The notes: generated from the sequence alone by a model not told the origin. A stretch of 64,000 nt of DNA from Tabrizicola sp. (GCF_022842145.1 NZ_JALHQD010000001.1:6127-70126), one strand, 5' to 3'; counted from the stretch's first letter, positions 1 through 10,535 are shown. Numbers and translations: made by a program.

Positions 1-2598
1 CTCGCCGCTGTTCCAGGCCCCGTTGGTCAGGTCCGACCACACCCCCGCGCCCGCATCGGCGTGGCTGACCAGATCGCGCCCCGCGCCCCCCTCCAGACGG
101 TCCGCCCCCGCTCCGCCCAAAAGCGTGTCATCCCCCTCGCCCCCGTAAAGCCCGTCAGTCCCCGCCCCGCCCGACAGCCAGTCATGGCCCCCGCGACCGG
201 TCACCACATCGTTCCCAGCGGCAGCCAGGACCCTTTCGCCAAGGTCACTGCCGACGAAACTGTCTGCAAAGCCGGTGAGGACGAACCCTTCGATCGAGAG
301 ATAGCTGTCGCCAACGGCATCCCCGGTGATCAGAGCAGGGTTGGTCAGGTCGATGCGGATCGCAACCAGATTGCCTTCATAGCTGGCGAAGTCGATGCCG
401 GCGCCGCCGTCCAGCCGGTCCCCGCCTTCGTCGCCCTGCAATGTGTCGTTCCCGTCGCCGCCAAACAGCGAATCGTTGCCATTTCGCCCGACCATTCGGT
501 CGTTCCCCTCCATTCCGAAGATCTGGTTGCCCTGTGCATCGCCGCCAAGCGTGTCATGATAGCCCGATCCCTCCAGATCTTCGATTGCGAGATAGCTGTC
601 GCCGGCTGCCTCGCCCGTGTTGCGGTCCGGCTGGCCAAGATCGGCCACCAGAGCAATGGCAGCTTCACGGTAGCAGGCCCGGTCGCGGCCGATCCCACCG
701 TCCAGGAGGTCCGCCCCCAATCCACCCAGCAGCGTATCGTTGCCGAAGCCACCGAACAGGCTGTCGGACCCCGCTCCGCCGTTCAGCCGGTCATGGCCAT
801 CCACACCGTCGATGCGGTTGGCGAAGCTGTCTCCGGTCAGCTGGTCCGAAAAGGCCGATCCGATGATGCCTTCGATCGAAACATAAGTTTGGCCGGTTGC
901 GATGTTGGTGTTGTGGTTCAGGCTTTCCAGGTTCAACCGCACCGCTCCGGTCGCGCGGGTCAGAACGATGGTGTCGAAACCCGCGCCCCCCTCCAGCGTG
1001 TCGATGCCCGACGAGACCATGAACATGTCGTCGCCCGCGCCGCCCTGCAGGACGTCGATCTGGTTGGTGCCGTAGATCAGGTTTTCGGGATCGGGACCCG
1101 AGGGAAGGGCATGCCAGAGGCTGATGACGTCCTTCAGATGGAACCCCACCGGCAGGAGCGGCAGGCCATTGGGTGTGCGCAGTTCCAGGATCTCTTCGCC
1201 GTAGGTGATCGTCGCCCCCGTCGCGGTTGCGGTGATGCTCAGCGCAGCCAGCGAATGGATCGGACCCCAGCCCGACAGGTCGATGCGGTCGGTTCCCAGC
1301 TGGAAGTCACCGATCACGTCCCGCACACCGTCGGCCGTCAGAACGAAGGTGTCGGCCCCCGCGCCCCCAAACAGCGTGTCCTGACCCGCCCCGTCGGACA
1401 GGATGTCCGTGCCCTGCCCACCTGCAATCCCCTCATCCCCGTCGCCGCCTAGGATCATGTCCGAGTCCGCGGTTCCGGTCAGGTTCCCTGCGACCGGGCT
1501 GCCGGTCTGGATCGGCGTCAGGGTCCCCGGATCAAGCTGGAGCCGGGTGATCCCCGCGCTCTCCCCGGTGATGAAAAGCTCGATCATGCCGTTCACCACC
1601 CGCGCGGTCATCGCGGTGATATTGTCTAGCATCACACCCGGGGTCTGCAGCATCTGGCCGCAAAACAGCAACTGGCCGTCGGGCGTCAGAGTCATCACAG
1701 TCAGCCCTTCGTCCCCGCCGCCTGCGATCACGAAGACCCGGTCGCCCACCGTGGCAGTCGCCAGCGCCTGAACGCCCTGAAACCGGGTATCCAGCGTGTC
1801 GATGACGTGATCCGCGACCCGCATGGCGCCGTCCGCCCCGATGCCCAGCACGCTGACCGACGACGACCCGGCCGAGGCGACGACGAGGTAGGTCACCCCG
1901 GACATCTCGACCACTTCGACATCCGACGGATCGTTGATTCCAAGACCGTTCGGCGCGCCGATCATCCGGGGGTTGCCCAGCGCCCCGCTGGCACCCACGG
2001 GAAAAGCGCGCACCACGTCGGCGTCCAGCGACAGGCTGACGAGGAACCGGTTGCCGCCCACCGTCACCGGTATCAGCGACGAGATGTCGACCCCCGGATG
2101 CGCCCCGTCCAGCACGCGCGACCCGATCAGGGTCATCGCACCATTGGCAGCGACCGAATAGGAATGGATCGTGCTTTCACCCGAGCGCGCGGCGTAAAAG
2201 AAGGTCTGCCCCCCGACCTGGACCACGCTTTGCGCCGCCAGCGCGCCCGACAGGCTGCCCGGCAGCTGCAGCGGCGAAAGCAACGCCCCGTCGCCCCCCA
2301 GTCCGTAGGCCATCACGCCCGCCGTGCTGCCCCCCGTGACCACCAGATGCCGCGCACCGTTGATCAGCACGGTTTCCAGCACCGCCTCGGCCGGCAGGGA
2401 CGCGCCCGGTGTCAGGCTTTCCTGATCGACCAGCGTCATCGCTCCGGTCACGTCCAGCGCCAGGACCCCGCCTCCGGCGCGCGTGGCGGTGTAAAGCAGC
2501 ACCCGGCCACCCTGCACCACCAGCTCCAGATCGGAGATGCCGGACACCATATGCAACGGCGCCGCAGAAAATACGTCCACTACCTGAAAGTTGATCAC
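1..2598 (-). CDS. RTX calcium-binding exoprotein with beta-propeller-like N-terminus (C-terminus beyond window)
   Basis: The minus-strand frame is open from a GTG at 2598 to the left edge, giving at least 866 residues with the C-terminus missing. An in-frame TGA lies just upstream and a GGGG stretch precedes the GTG, so this is the only reasonable start. Residues 1 to about 370 contain repeated blocks of short beta-strands resembling a lactonase-type propeller. From about residue 380 there are at least five clusters of the GGxGxDxLx nonapeptide, for example [10 protein letters not shown], which bind calcium in RTX proteins. There is no N-terminal signal peptide. That fits type I secretion through an uncleaved C-terminal signal that would lie outside the window. 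The domains support a secreted surface or matrix protein; its activity is not known. No ABC exporter or membrane fusion protein is visible nearby. Confidence 0.85.
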   Translation of the reverse strand, partial: MINFQVVDVFSAAPLHMVSGISDLELVVQGGRVLLYTATRAGGGVLALDVTGAMTLVDQESLTPGASLPAEAVLETVLINGARHLVVTGGSTAGVMAYGLGGDGALLSPLQLPGSLSGALAAQSVVQVGGQTFFYAARSGESTIHSYSVAANGAMTLIGSRVLDGAHPGVDISSLIPVTVGGNRFLVSLSLDADVVRAFPVGASGALGNPRMIGAPNGLGINDPSDVEVVEMSGVTYLVVASAGSSSVSVLGIGADGAMRVADHVIDTLDTRFQGVQALATATVGDRVFVIAGGGDEGLTVMTLTPDGQLLFCGQMLQTPGVMLDNITAMTARVVNGMIELFITGESAGITRLQLDPGTLTPIQTGSPVAGNLTGTADSDMILGGDGDEGIAGGQGTDILSDGAGQDTLFGGAGADTFVLTADGVRDVIGDFQLGTDRIDLSGWGPIHSLAALSITATATGATITYGEEILELRTPNGLPLLPVGFHLKDVISLWHALPSGPDPENLIYGTNQIDVLQGGAGDDMFMVSSGIDTLEGGAGFDTIVLTRATGAVRLNLESLNHNTNIATGQTYVSIEGIIGSAFSDQLTGDSFANRIDGVDGHDRLNGGAGSDSLFGGFGNDTLLGGLGADLLDGGIGRDRACYREAAIALVADLGQPDRNTGEAAGDSYLAIEDLEGSGYHDTLGGDAQGNQIFGMEGNDRMVGRNGNDSLFGGDGNDTLQGDEGGDRLDGGAGIDFASYEGNLVAIRIDLTNPALITGDAVGDSYLSIEGFVLTGFADSFVGSDLGERVLAAAGNDVVTGRGGHDWLSGGAGTDGLYGGEGDDTLLGGAGADRLEGGAGRDLVSHADAGAGVWSDLTNGAWNSGE

Positions 2599-2727
2599 TT
2601 TCGGCCCCAGTCACACACCCATGTACCCAAGGTGAAGACTGCGCCTGAACCGGGTTACAGCTGGTGAAGCAATCTGGGCGCAATCGCGGCGTTTCCCCGC
2701 GATTTTCGGTAAAGCTGGCTAAAAGCC

Positions 2728-4032
2728 TTAGCGTCCGACGCCGATATAGGCGGTAAAGCCCGCGTCGCGGACTTCGGCGGCATCATAGATGTTGCGCAGG
2801 TCGGCCATTTGCGGGTTCGCCATCTTGCGCGCCAGCTTTGCCAGATCCAGACCGCGGAACTCGTTCCATTCGGTCAGCAGGACAAGGAGGTCGGCATCGT
2901 TGGCCGCCTGATAGGGATTTTCGATCCATTTCACGCCCGGCAACAAGGCTTCGCCCTCGTGCCGGCCTTGGGGATCGCTGATGCGGACCTTGGCACCGGC
3001 CCCGACCAGCGCCGGAATGATGGTCAAAGCCGGGGCATCGCGCATGTCGTCAGTGTTCGGCTTGAACGTTACACCCAGCACCGCGATGGTCTTGTCGCGC
3101 AAGGTGCCACCACACAGATCGACGATCTTGTCGATCATCCGGCGCTTCACCTCCTCGTTGACCTTGATCACGGTCTCGACGATCTGCATCGGTGCGGCAT
3201 GTTCCTGCCCAATCCGCGCCAGGGCCTTGGTATCCTTCGGAAAACAGCTTCCGCCATATCCGGGCCCGGCATGCAGGAACTTGTCGCCGATCCGGCCGTC
3301 CATGCCGATGCCCTTGGCCACCATCTTCACATCCGCGCCGACCTTTTCGCACAGCGCCGCCATCTCGTTGATGAAGGTGATCTTGGTGGCAAGAAACGCG
3401 TTGGCTGCGTATTTGATCATCTCGGCGCTTTCCAGTCCGGTGTAGACCATCGGGAATTCGCGCAGCGACAAGGGGCGGTAAAGTTCGGCCATGACCTTGC
3501 GCCCGCGCGCCGTCTCCACCCCCACGATCACCCGGTCCGGGCGCATGAAATCGTCGATCGCCGCGCCCTCGCGCAGGAATTCGGGGTTCGAGACCACGTC
3601 GAACTCCGCCTCCGGATTCGCTGCACGCAACGCCTCGGCCACCTTGCGGTTGGTCCCGACCGGCACCGTGGATTTCGTCACGACCACCGCATATCCCGTC
3701 AGCGCCCTGCCGATATCAGCCGCGGCGGCCATGACGTAGCTCAGGTCGGCATGCCCGTCGCCCCGTCGCGTCGGAGTGCCCACCGCGATGAACACCGCTT
3801 CCACCCCGGCCACCGCGGTCTCAAGGTCCGTAGAAAAGGACAACCGGCCCGCCGCCGCGTTCTTCGCGATCAGCGCTTCCAGCCCCGGCTCGAAGATCGG
3901 CACCTCACCCCGCGTCAGGCGCTGGATCTTGGCTGCGTCCTTGTCGACGCAAACCACTTCGTGTCCGAAATCAGAAAAACAGGCACCCGAGACCAGCCCG
4001 ACATATCCCGTACCGACCATCGCGATGCGCAT
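2728..4032 (-). CDS. ugd: UDP-glucose 6-dehydrogenase
   Basis: This 434-residue protein has the usual length for UDP-glucose/GDP-mannose dehydrogenases, which oxidise UDP-glucose to UDP-glucuronate with two NAD+ for exopolysaccharide or capsule synthesis. The Rossmann motif GTGYVG is at residues 7-12. The catalytic cysteine lies in the GGSCFPKDTKAL motif (Cys263), and the family's VSNPEFLREG segment is near residue 147. The central dimerisation domain (about 205-300) and the C-terminal UDP-binding domain are complete. It stands alone, with about 130 bp to the RTX gene and 175 bp to the fibre-like gene. A link to a polysaccharide locus cannot be shown here. Confidence 0.96.
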   Translation of the reverse strand: MRIAMVGTGYVGLVSGACFSDFGHEVVCVDKDAAKIQRLTRGEVPIFEPGLEALIAKNAAAGRLSFSTDLETAVAGVEAVFIAVGTPTRRGDGHADLSYVMAAAADIGRALTGYAVVVTKSTVPVGTNRKVAEALRAANPEAEFDVVSNPEFLREGAAIDDFMRPDRVIVGVETARGRKVMAELYRPLSLREFPMVYTGLESAEMIKYAANAFLATKITFINEMAALCEKVGADVKMVAKGIGMDGRIGDKFLHAGPGYGGSCFPKDTKALARIGQEHAAPMQIVETVIKVNEEVKRRMIDKIVDLCGGTLRDKTIAVLGVTFKPNTDDMRDAPALTIIPALVGAGAKVRISDPQGRHEGEALLPGVKWIENPYQAANDADLLVLLTEWNEFRGLDLAKLARKMANPQMADLRNIYDAAEVRDAGFTAYIGVGR

Positions 4033-4207
4033 GATGCCGCCCTCTTGCCCAGGGGGCCTGTCTATGCAGGCCGCCCGGACCTGTCAAATCGGGCCCCTTT
4101 TAACCTGAGGGACCCAAAGCTGCTTACCCGGCTGTCAGGCCGGGCGACGCGGGCCTCGCTGCCGGCCAGAATCGCCAACCCAACCGCCCGCGTCGCTCTT
4201 CTACTCG

Positions 4208-7200
4208 TCAATAATCCGTTTCGATATACAGGCTCATCGTCGTAAAGCCGATCACCGAGGACACGCCGCCCACGCTCATATAGCTGAACGGATTGATCAG
4301 CGCCGTTGTAGAGGGCAGATCTGTGGTCACCGTTCCGCTTGCCACTGCGCCCGACACCAGGTTCGTCACCTCGTAGCCCAGCGATTGCGTCGTGCCCGGC
4401 CGCGCAAACAGCGCCAGTTCGTAAACCGAGGTCAGGTCGGCGTTGGGTTTCGGGAAACCTGCGCCAAGGTCGATCTTCGTTGCAGTCCCGGTTCCGTCGT
4501 TGTGCATGAACTGGATGTTCGTATCCGCCGAGTCATAGCCCATCCCGCAAATGTTGGTCTGGGTCGACGGATTGATGTCCGTGGGCGCCGCAGTCGTATT
4601 GCGCATCCCCACGAAGGCCCGGTGCGACGCGTTGGTGACGCCGGTTGCCGGACCCCGGCGCCAGACCAGGTGAAAGCCGCCCAAGCCTGCCGATGGCCCA
4701 CCAAGGGTGAACTGCAACGCCCCGCCCCGGATGCCCGCAACCGCCGTGGTCGACGCGGTCGTGATCCGCCAGGACCGTCGGCGCATGTAGTTGTGCAGGT
4801 TGGTCGTCGCCACGTTCTCCGTCGTCGCCGTGCCGGTGGCCGAGATGACCAACCCCATCTGGGTGTCCGCCCCACCGTTCCCGGCCGGGACGAAAAGCCC
4901 CATCTTGTTGCGACCGAAGAAGGGTTGCAGCGAAGTATCCAGCCCCGCCGGCCCGACAATCGCCGGGAGGATACGCCCGCCTACATCCCGCCCGAACAGT
5001 TTCACCCCACCCGCCGCCGGGGCCGTCGGGGTTGCGATCGCGGGCAGGCGCAGTTGGCCCCCTTCAATCTCGACATCCGCCGCCCCCGCGAAACTGCCCG
5101 CGTTGTTGAACTGGATCTCGCCGTTCGCACCGCCCGGTGAACCGCCACCCCCGCCCGCGGGCGCAGCCCAGGTCCCGTCGGCCCGCAGAAAGTTGGCCGT
5201 GCCCCCGCCCGACGCCGGAGCCAACCCTTTCGCGCCTGAACTGAACGTGTCCAGAATCCCCGTAACCTGCGTTCCCGTCAGGTCCGCCGGGTCTGCCGCC
5301 GACCCCGTGGCGTTGCCCTTGATGGTCGTGGCCGGCATATTGGCCAGCTTTGCATTCGTCACAGCATCGGCATCGACCGTCCAGGTCGCGCCCGAGCCGC
5401 TGACAGTGATGTCGCCCTTGTCGCCATCGCTGACGCCTCCTGCCGGAGCCGCCCAGGTCCCGTCCGCCCGCAGAAAGTTCGCCGTCCCCCCGCCCGAAGC
5501 CGGAGCCAATCCCTTCGCTGCACTGGAGAAGGTGTCGAGAAGTGCTGTCGCCTGCGTTCCCGTCAGGTCCTCCGGCGCTCCCGTTCCCGCCGTCGCCCGG
5601 CCCTTCAACGTCGCTGTCGCCACGTTGGCCAGCTTGGCATTGGTCAGCGTTGCCGCCGCAACCTGCGCGTCCACCAGCGGCCCAGCCACGATGTTGCCCG
5701 CGACCCGCCCGACGACCGAGTTCGTCGTCACCGCCAGGTCCGCCGGGTCCGCACTCGACCCGGTTGCGTTGACCTTGACCGTGTTGGGCGCCATGTCCGC
5801 GGCCTTGGTGTTGTCCACCGCATTGGCCGCGATGGTCAAAGCCGTGCCACCCGCCGTTTTCGTCACATCCCCCGTGAAGGCGCAGTCCGGATCGACCCCG
5901 TCCCGCTGAACTCGATCCCGCCGCTGACCGTGATCGCCTCCGGATCGCCCGTCCCCGCCGTATCCCGACCGACCAGGCTGTCGGTGGCAATATCCGCCAG
6001 CTTGGTGAAGCCCACCGCATTGGCCGCAATCGTGATGGCCCCGTCCGCGACCGAAGTCACGTCCCCGGAATGGTTCGGGTGGACATAATTGTTCGCCCCC
6101 GCCGCAACCCCGTCCAGCTTTGTCTTGTCCGCGCCGACAGGAAGCCCGCCACTGATACGGTGGCCACCGCATGCAGCGCACCGCCAGCGCGGGTACCATG
6201 CGCCGTGTCGTCGAACCGCGCCGCAGGCAGCGTCCCCGCCGTCAGATCGGCAGCCGAGCCGCTGGTCGCCACCCCCGCCAATCCGGTGATGGTGCCTGCC
6301 GCCTGCGTCCCCGTGTGGTTCGCGCGTGCCAGCAGGACCGCATCCGCCGCGTTCGCCGTCGCTCCGTTGGCGACGTTCAGGATCGTGCGCACCTGCGTCG
6401 CCGTCAGCGCCTCGGGGCTGCCAGTCCCCGCCGTGGTCCGGCCCAGGATCGTGCTCGTCGCCAGGTCTGCCAGCTTGCCCAGCGTGACCGCACCGGGATC
6501 GATGGTCCAGACCGCACCGGACCCCGAGACGATAATGTCGCCCTTGTCGCCGTCGCTGACTCCGCCGCTCGCGCCGCCGACCACCTGCGTCACCCCGGCG
6601 CTGCGGACCTTGACCTCGCCCGTGGTGGTGTTCAGCCACAATGTCCCGTCGGCAGCTCCCGCCGGGTCCGCCGCCTGCCCGCCCAGATGCAAGGGCTGCG
6701 GCAGCGTCACCTCGCCCGTCGCCGCATCCGCCTCCAGCGCCGTGAAGAAGGTCGATCCATCCGCGCTCACCTTGACGCTGAAGTCATCCGACCCTGCGGT
6801 GCCCATCTCGGCCCGGCCACCGAAGCCGGTCTGGAACAACAGGCTCGCCGTATCGCCCGCCACCGCCTTGTTCAGCTTCAGCTGATGGCCCGAGCCCGCA
6901 TGGTTCAACAGCGTCGCGGGAGAGGAAACCGCCAGCCGGTTCGTCGCATCCGGCGTGGCCGAGACGCCCAGGCGGCCCACGGTGAACGGCCCATCCGACA
7001 GCGCGATCCAGGTCAGCCCGTTGTAGAAGGCCATCTGGCTTTCCGCCATCACATAGGCCTGCCAGCCCGCCAGCGGCTGGGTGAACTGCCAACCGGCCTC
7101 GGTGAAAACAGCAATGCGCCCGGATTGCCCGGCCCAGGGGCCCGTGGCACCCGCGGCCACGATATGCCGGTCGCCGATCGTGGGCAGCGGCGGGGCCGTG

Positions 7201-7334
7201 GTCAGCGTGCGGTTGATCACCGCAAGCTGGACCATGAGGTCCAGCTTCACCAGCGCCTCGTTGTGGGTGACATGCTTCTGCGCCTGCGCCGGAAGGATCA
7301 GGGGCAGCGACAGGATCGTCGTTTCATCGGGCAT
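4208..7334 (-). pseudogene. DUF2793 tail-fibre-like protein, broken by two single-base deletions
   Basis: Three minus-strand frames join into one protein of about 1042 residues if one G is restored at about 6130-6134 and another at about 5880-5882. The span is 3127 bp, so adding two bases makes it divisible by three. At the first site the frame changes inside what should read [12 protein letters not shown], a phrase typical of phage and prophage fibres. At the second it changes in [11 protein letters not shown]. The N-terminus (residues 1-110) looks like DUF2793, with the phrase AQAQKHVTHNEAL. The middle is repetitive, with [14 protein letters not shown] and SDGDKGDI each appearing twice. The C-terminal 250 residues resemble a receptor-binding or particle-surface domain. 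No stop codons have accumulated outside the shifted windows, so the lesions are recent or are sequence errors. Known relatives lie in prophage or gene-transfer-agent settings; no other phage gene is visible here. Confidence 0.75.
5155..5575. repeat. Internal direct repeat in the fibre-like gene
   Basis: Two segments of about 130 bp (about 5155-5290 and 5441-5575) are highly similar. They encode the duplicated module ending in [14 protein letters not shown] together with the preceding GTQ...[17 protein letters not shown] block. Such modular duplication is common in fibre proteins and provides homology for recombination. Confidence 0.75.
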
Positions 7335-7522
7335 CAGAACCTCCGCGGGATCGCCTTGGCCTGGACCCTAGGGAAGCTGCCTTTACACTCGCTGATCGGA
7401 CCGTGCGCCGGGAAGCCCCGGCCCGCAACGGACCACGCCTGGACGCATCGCCCACCCGACGCCTGCGCCCATGCATGCGGGCGTCATCGCCCACACCCGA
7501 CCATTGCCAGGACGTGCGCAAA

Positions 7523-7549
7523 GTAGGGTGGGCGATGCGCCCACCCTGC
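7523..7549. repeat. GTAGGGTG palindrome, copy 1
   Basis: GTAGGGTGGGC, a short loop, then GCCCACCCTGC form a hairpin immediately 3' of the EamA gene, whose stop is at 7552. It is one of seven similar palindromes in the window. No T-tract follows on either strand, so it is a dispersed repeat that may also act as a weak transcription stop or mRNA 3' end. Confidence 0.75.
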
Positions 7550-7551
7550 GC

Positions 7552-8451
7552 TCAGGGATCCTCGACCAGCGCCGGTGCCACCCGGTCCCGCTTGGCCTCC
7601 ATCCAGGTGTTCACGCTGATCGCCAGGATGATCAGCGCGCCCCCGGCCAGAACCCAGGTTTCCACCGGCTCGCCAAAGGCAAGTGCCCCAAGCAGCGCCG
7701 CCCAGATCAGTTGCAGGAAGGTGACCGGCTGCGTCACCGCCAGAGGAGCCGCGCGGAAGGCCCGCGCCATCGCGTAATGCCCCAGCGTCGCCAGCGCTGC
7801 CACGCAGGCCAGCCAGGCGCACTGCTCCCAGCGCACCGGCTGCCATTGCACCATCGCCAACGGCAAAAGCCCCACCGTCACCGTCACCGACAAGACCGCC
7901 ACGATCATCGAAGCCGGAGCCTCCCGGCTCAGCCGCTTCGCGATGATGTAGCTCAACGAGAAGAACACCGTCGCCCCCAACTGCGACAGGTGTCCCAGCG
8001 ACAATTCCCGCACCCCCGGCCGCAGGACAATCAACCCGCCCACCACCGCGACCAGAACCGCAGCGACCCGGCGCGCGCCCAACCCTTCGCCCAGCATCAA
8101 CCCGCCGATCACCAGCACCATCACCGGCCCCAGGAACGCAATCGCCGCCATTTCCGCCACCGGCACCCGCGCCATGGCATAGAACCACAGCACCACCGCA
8201 ACGACATGCAAAGCCCCACGGCCCAGGAACATCCGGCCCACGCCCGGGTCGAACCGCATTCCCCGCATCGCCCAAAGGGCTGGAAGCAGGAACAGAAGGC
8301 CAAATCCGAATCGGATGAACGCCGACTGCGCTGCGGGAAGCTCGGTCCCAAGGTATCGGACGATCCCGTTGACCCCCACAAAGGAAAGCCCGGCTCCCGC
8401 CATCCACAAGGCCCCCTCAAGGGGTCGTCCAAGATCATTCACGGCTTGCAT
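7552..8451 (-). CDS. EamA/DMT-family exporter
   Basis: The protein has 299 residues and ten predicted hydrophobic segments arranged as two EamA halves, as in RhaT/YdcZ-like drug/metabolite transporters of the inner membrane. The start chosen is the ATG at 8451 (MQAVNDLG). The frame extends further upstream, but that extension would overlap the lysE-like gene and encodes unlike, glycine-rich sequence. The second half contains the family-typical QPVTFLQLIWAALLGALAFGEP stretch (about residues 236-257). The substrate cannot be inferred. It lies 68 bp downstream of the LysE-like gene in the same direction and may share its transcript. Confidence 0.85.
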   Translation of the reverse strand: MQAVNDLGRPLEGALWMAGAGLSFVGVNGIVRYLGTELPAAQSAFIRFGFGLLFLLPALWAMRGMRFDPGVGRMFLGRGALHVVAVVLWFYAMARVPVAEMAAIAFLGPVMVLVIGGLMLGEGLGARRVAAVLVAVVGGLIVLRPGVRELSLGHLSQLGATVFFSLSYIIAKRLSREAPASMIVAVLSVTVTVGLLPLAMVQWQPVRWEQCAWLACVAALATLGHYAMARAFRAAPLAVTQPVTFLQLIWAALLGALAFGEPVETWVLAGGALIILAISVNTWMEAKRDRVAPALVEDP

Positions 8452-8519
8452 GGCGGGACAGAAGCCGAATGCAAAGGCGAAGGCAACCCGCCTGTCCCGG
8501 CACAAGGGGCTTTGCCCAC

Positions 8520-9125
8520 TCAGCCCCCAAACGCCAGGCCGGCGGCGATGGCCCACATCGTCACCCCCACCGCCACTTCCAGCCAGACCCAGGCCGCAGG
8601 CCTCGCGAAGACCGGGGCCAGCAACCGGGCCCCGAACCCCAGCGCCGTGAAGAAACTCAACGAGCCCAGCGCCGCCGCCGTCCCGAAAGCCAGTTGCCAC
8701 GGCGCATACTGAGCCGAGATCGATCCGATCAGCAACACCGTGTCCAGATAAACATGCGGGTTGGCCCAGGTCAGCACCAGGCAGGTCGCGACCACCCGGC
8801 CCAATGGAACCACCTTCGCTTCCGAGGGCAAAAGCGCCTCTCCGCCTTGCAGGGCCGCGCGAAACCGTAAAGCGCCGTAGACCAGAAGGAACGCCACGCC
8901 CAGCACACGCATCGTCTCGCCGATCCAGGGCGCCATTTGCGACAGGGCACCGAACCCCGTCACTCCGGCGCCAATCAGCACCGCGTCCGACAGCGCACAG
9001 ATGGCCACAACCGCCGCCACATGCTCCCGCCGCAACCCCTGCCGCAACACGAAGGCGTTCTGCGCTCCGATTGCCAGGATCAGGCTGATCGCCACCAGAT
9101 ACCCGTGAATGGCGGCCTCAAGCAC
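8520..9125 (-). CDS. LysE/ArgO-type amino-acid exporter
   Basis: This 201-residue membrane protein has about six hydrophobic segments and the LysE signature near its N-terminus (LAIGAQNAFVLRQGLRR), plus TWANPHVYLDTV in the second half. LysE and ArgO export basic amino acids such as lysine, arginine or their analogues. I chose the GTG at 9125, which overlaps the stop of the upstream ACT gene (9118-9120) and implies translational coupling. A start further upstream would add a Cys/Pro-rich stretch unlike the family. The divergent ArgP/LysG-type regulator at 9597 strongly supports this assignment. Confidence 0.9.
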   Translation of the reverse strand: MLEAAIHGYLVAISLILAIGAQNAFVLRQGLRREHVAAVVAICALSDAVLIGAGVTGFGALSQMAPWIGETMRVLGVAFLLVYGALRFRAALQGGEALLPSEAKVVPLGRVVATCLVLTWANPHVYLDTVLLIGSISAQYAPWQLAFGTAAALGSLSFFTALGFGARLLAPVFARPAAWVWLEVAVGVTMWAIAAGLAFGG

Positions 9126-9501
9126 GGGACAGCTCCTGCAAGGCGGCCAGCGCATCATGCCGCCGGGGCCACTGGACAAAGATGTGGTCGTGGTGGAACC
9201 CCGCGATCACGTTTGCGCTGATCCCCTCTGCCGCCAGAGCCCCGGCAATCGCGGCAGTCAAGCCAACCGCGGCAAGGTCGCTGTGGACCGTCAGGCTCAA
9301 CCGCGCCCAGGGATCCGACTGCATCCCTGCCGCCTCCATGTCCGCCAGTGCGGCCACAACCGTCAGACCCTCGGCCTCGGCCACCGTCGCAAAGGGCTGA
9401 AGCGTCAGTGCCCCGGTGGTCCAGACCCCGAAACCGTAGGAAACGTCCGACAGGACCGGCTGCATGTCCCGCAACAAGACCACAATATCCCGCTCACCCA
9501 T
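9118..9501 (-). CDS. ACT-domain protein, possible amino-acid sensor
   Basis: The 127-residue protein contains an ACT-like fold resembling small CASTOR/aspartokinase-type ACT proteins. The clearest part is the second half (SLTVHSDLAAVGLTAAIAGA, followed by ISANVIAGFHHDHIFV). ACT domains bind amino acids and control metabolism or transport. Its 3' end overlaps the lysE-like start and an ArgP-type regulator is divergent. I infer a role in sensing or modulating the exported amino acid; this is not proven by sequence. Confidence 0.75.
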   Translation of the reverse strand: MGERDIVVLLRDMQPVLSDVSYGFGVWTTGALTLQPFATVAEAEGLTVVAALADMEAAGMQSDPWARLSLTVHSDLAAVGLTAAIAGALAAEGISANVIAGFHHDHIFVQWPRRHDALAALQELSRA

Positions 9502-9596
9502 GACCGACCCTCCGTGACGCTTCCGTTCGGGCTTGACTAACGGCAGGACTTGGAATCAATCAAATTAAATCCTCTGCGACAAAGTTAGCGAAACTG
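9502..9596. promoter_or_regulatory. Divergent promoter region between ACT-lysE and argP-type gene
   Basis: This 95 bp interval is clearly AT-richer (run AATCAATCAAATTAAATC near 9553) than its flanks and separates the divergent regulator from the operon it probably controls. LysR-type regulators normally bind such intergenic regions, but no single operator could be fixed by eye. Confidence 0.5.
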
Positions 9597-10481
9597 ATGC
9601 TGGACCTCGACCAACTGGCCGCTTTGGCGGCCGTCCATCGCCGCGGGTCCTTCGATTTCGCCGCTGCGGCGCTTGGGGTCACCGCATCGGCCATATCGCA
9701 ACGGATAAAGGCGCTTGAAGAGACGGCCGGGACATTGCTCGTCCGCCGGGGTCAGCCCTGCACGGCGACCGCAACCGGGCTTCGCCTGATCCGCTATCAT
9801 GACGAGGTCGCGCTTCTGGAGCGAACCTTGCTGGTCGATCTGCCAGGCCTGTCCGCCGGGCCTGCCACGCTTCGTATCGCCGTCAACGCAGACAGCCTGG
9901 CCACCTGGGTCGTCCCGGCATTGGCAGCGACGGAAGGCCTGCTGTTCGACCTCGTGATCGATGAAGAGGATGTCAGCCAGGACTGGCTGAAACGGGGGGA
10001 GGTCGTCGCCGCCATCACTTCCCACGCCGGTCCGCTTCAGGGGTGCGATACCCTACCACTCGGTCGCTTGCGCTTTCGCGCCACCGCCTCACCCGCGTAC
10101 GTGAAACGCTGGTTCCCCGACGGCCCGACCGCCGAGGCTCTGTCCCGGGCACCGGCAGTGACCTTTTCGGACAAGGACCGATTGCAGGAAAGCTGGATCA
10201 TCCGGCAGACCGGCACCAGCGCCCGCCGGGTGCTGTTTCCCAGCCACCGGATCGCTTCGCCGCAAGCATTCCTTGACGCCGCTCTGCATGGCCTTGGCTG
10301 GAGCATGAACCCGGAAATACTCGTGGCACGCCACCTCGCCGCCGGGACACTGGTCGAACTGGTCCCTGACACACACCTCGACGTGGCGCTGCATTGGCAG
10401 TTCACCCGTCTCGCCGCCCCGGCTTTGGCACCCGTCACCGAAGCCATCCGCCGTGCTGCCCGAAACACCCTGGTGCAATAG
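9597..10481 (+). CDS. LysR-type regulator, ArgP/LysG (IciA) subgroup
   Basis: The protein has 294 residues, the standard LysR length. The winged helix-turn-helix occupies residues 1-60 and is characteristic of the ArgP subgroup (LDQLAALAAVHRRGSFDFAA, then ASAISQRIKALEE). The effector-binding domain covers about 90-290. ArgP and LysG activate lysE or argO when lysine or arginine is abundant. Its divergent position next to an ACT protein and a LysE-like exporter matches that arrangement. The start is the ATG at 9597. Confidence 0.9.
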   Translation: MLDLDQLAALAAVHRRGSFDFAAAALGVTASAISQRIKALEETAGTLLVRRGQPCTATATGLRLIRYHDEVALLERTLLVDLPGLSAGPATLRIAVNADSLATWVVPALAATEGLLFDLVIDEEDVSQDWLKRGEVVAAITSHAGPLQGCDTLPLGRLRFRATASPAYVKRWFPDGPTAEALSRAPAVTFSDKDRLQESWIIRQTGTSARRVLFPSHRIASPQAFLDAALHGLGWSMNPEILVARHLAAGTLVELVPDTHLDVALHWQFTRLAAPALAPVTEAIRRAARNTLVQ

Positions 10482-10483
10482 AA

Positions 10484-10511
10484 AACGGGGGCGGCTTGCG
10501 CCACCCCCGTT
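10484..10511 (-). terminator. Rho-independent terminator of the cold-shock gene
   Basis: A 12-bp stem with one mismatch (AACGGGGGCGGC paired with GCCACCCCCGTT) and a TTGC loop lies between the convergent regulator and cold-shock gene. On the minus strand it is followed by TTTTC, so it best serves the cold-shock transcript. The plus side lacks a T-run. Confidence 0.75.
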
Positions 10512-10535
10512 CCCTGGTCCCCGAAGGGATAAGGC

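Noticed and set aside
1-1452. Plus-strand open frame over the RTX repeats
   Set aside because: The minus-strand frame shows textbook RTX repeats, so the plus frame is a by-product of the repeat composition.
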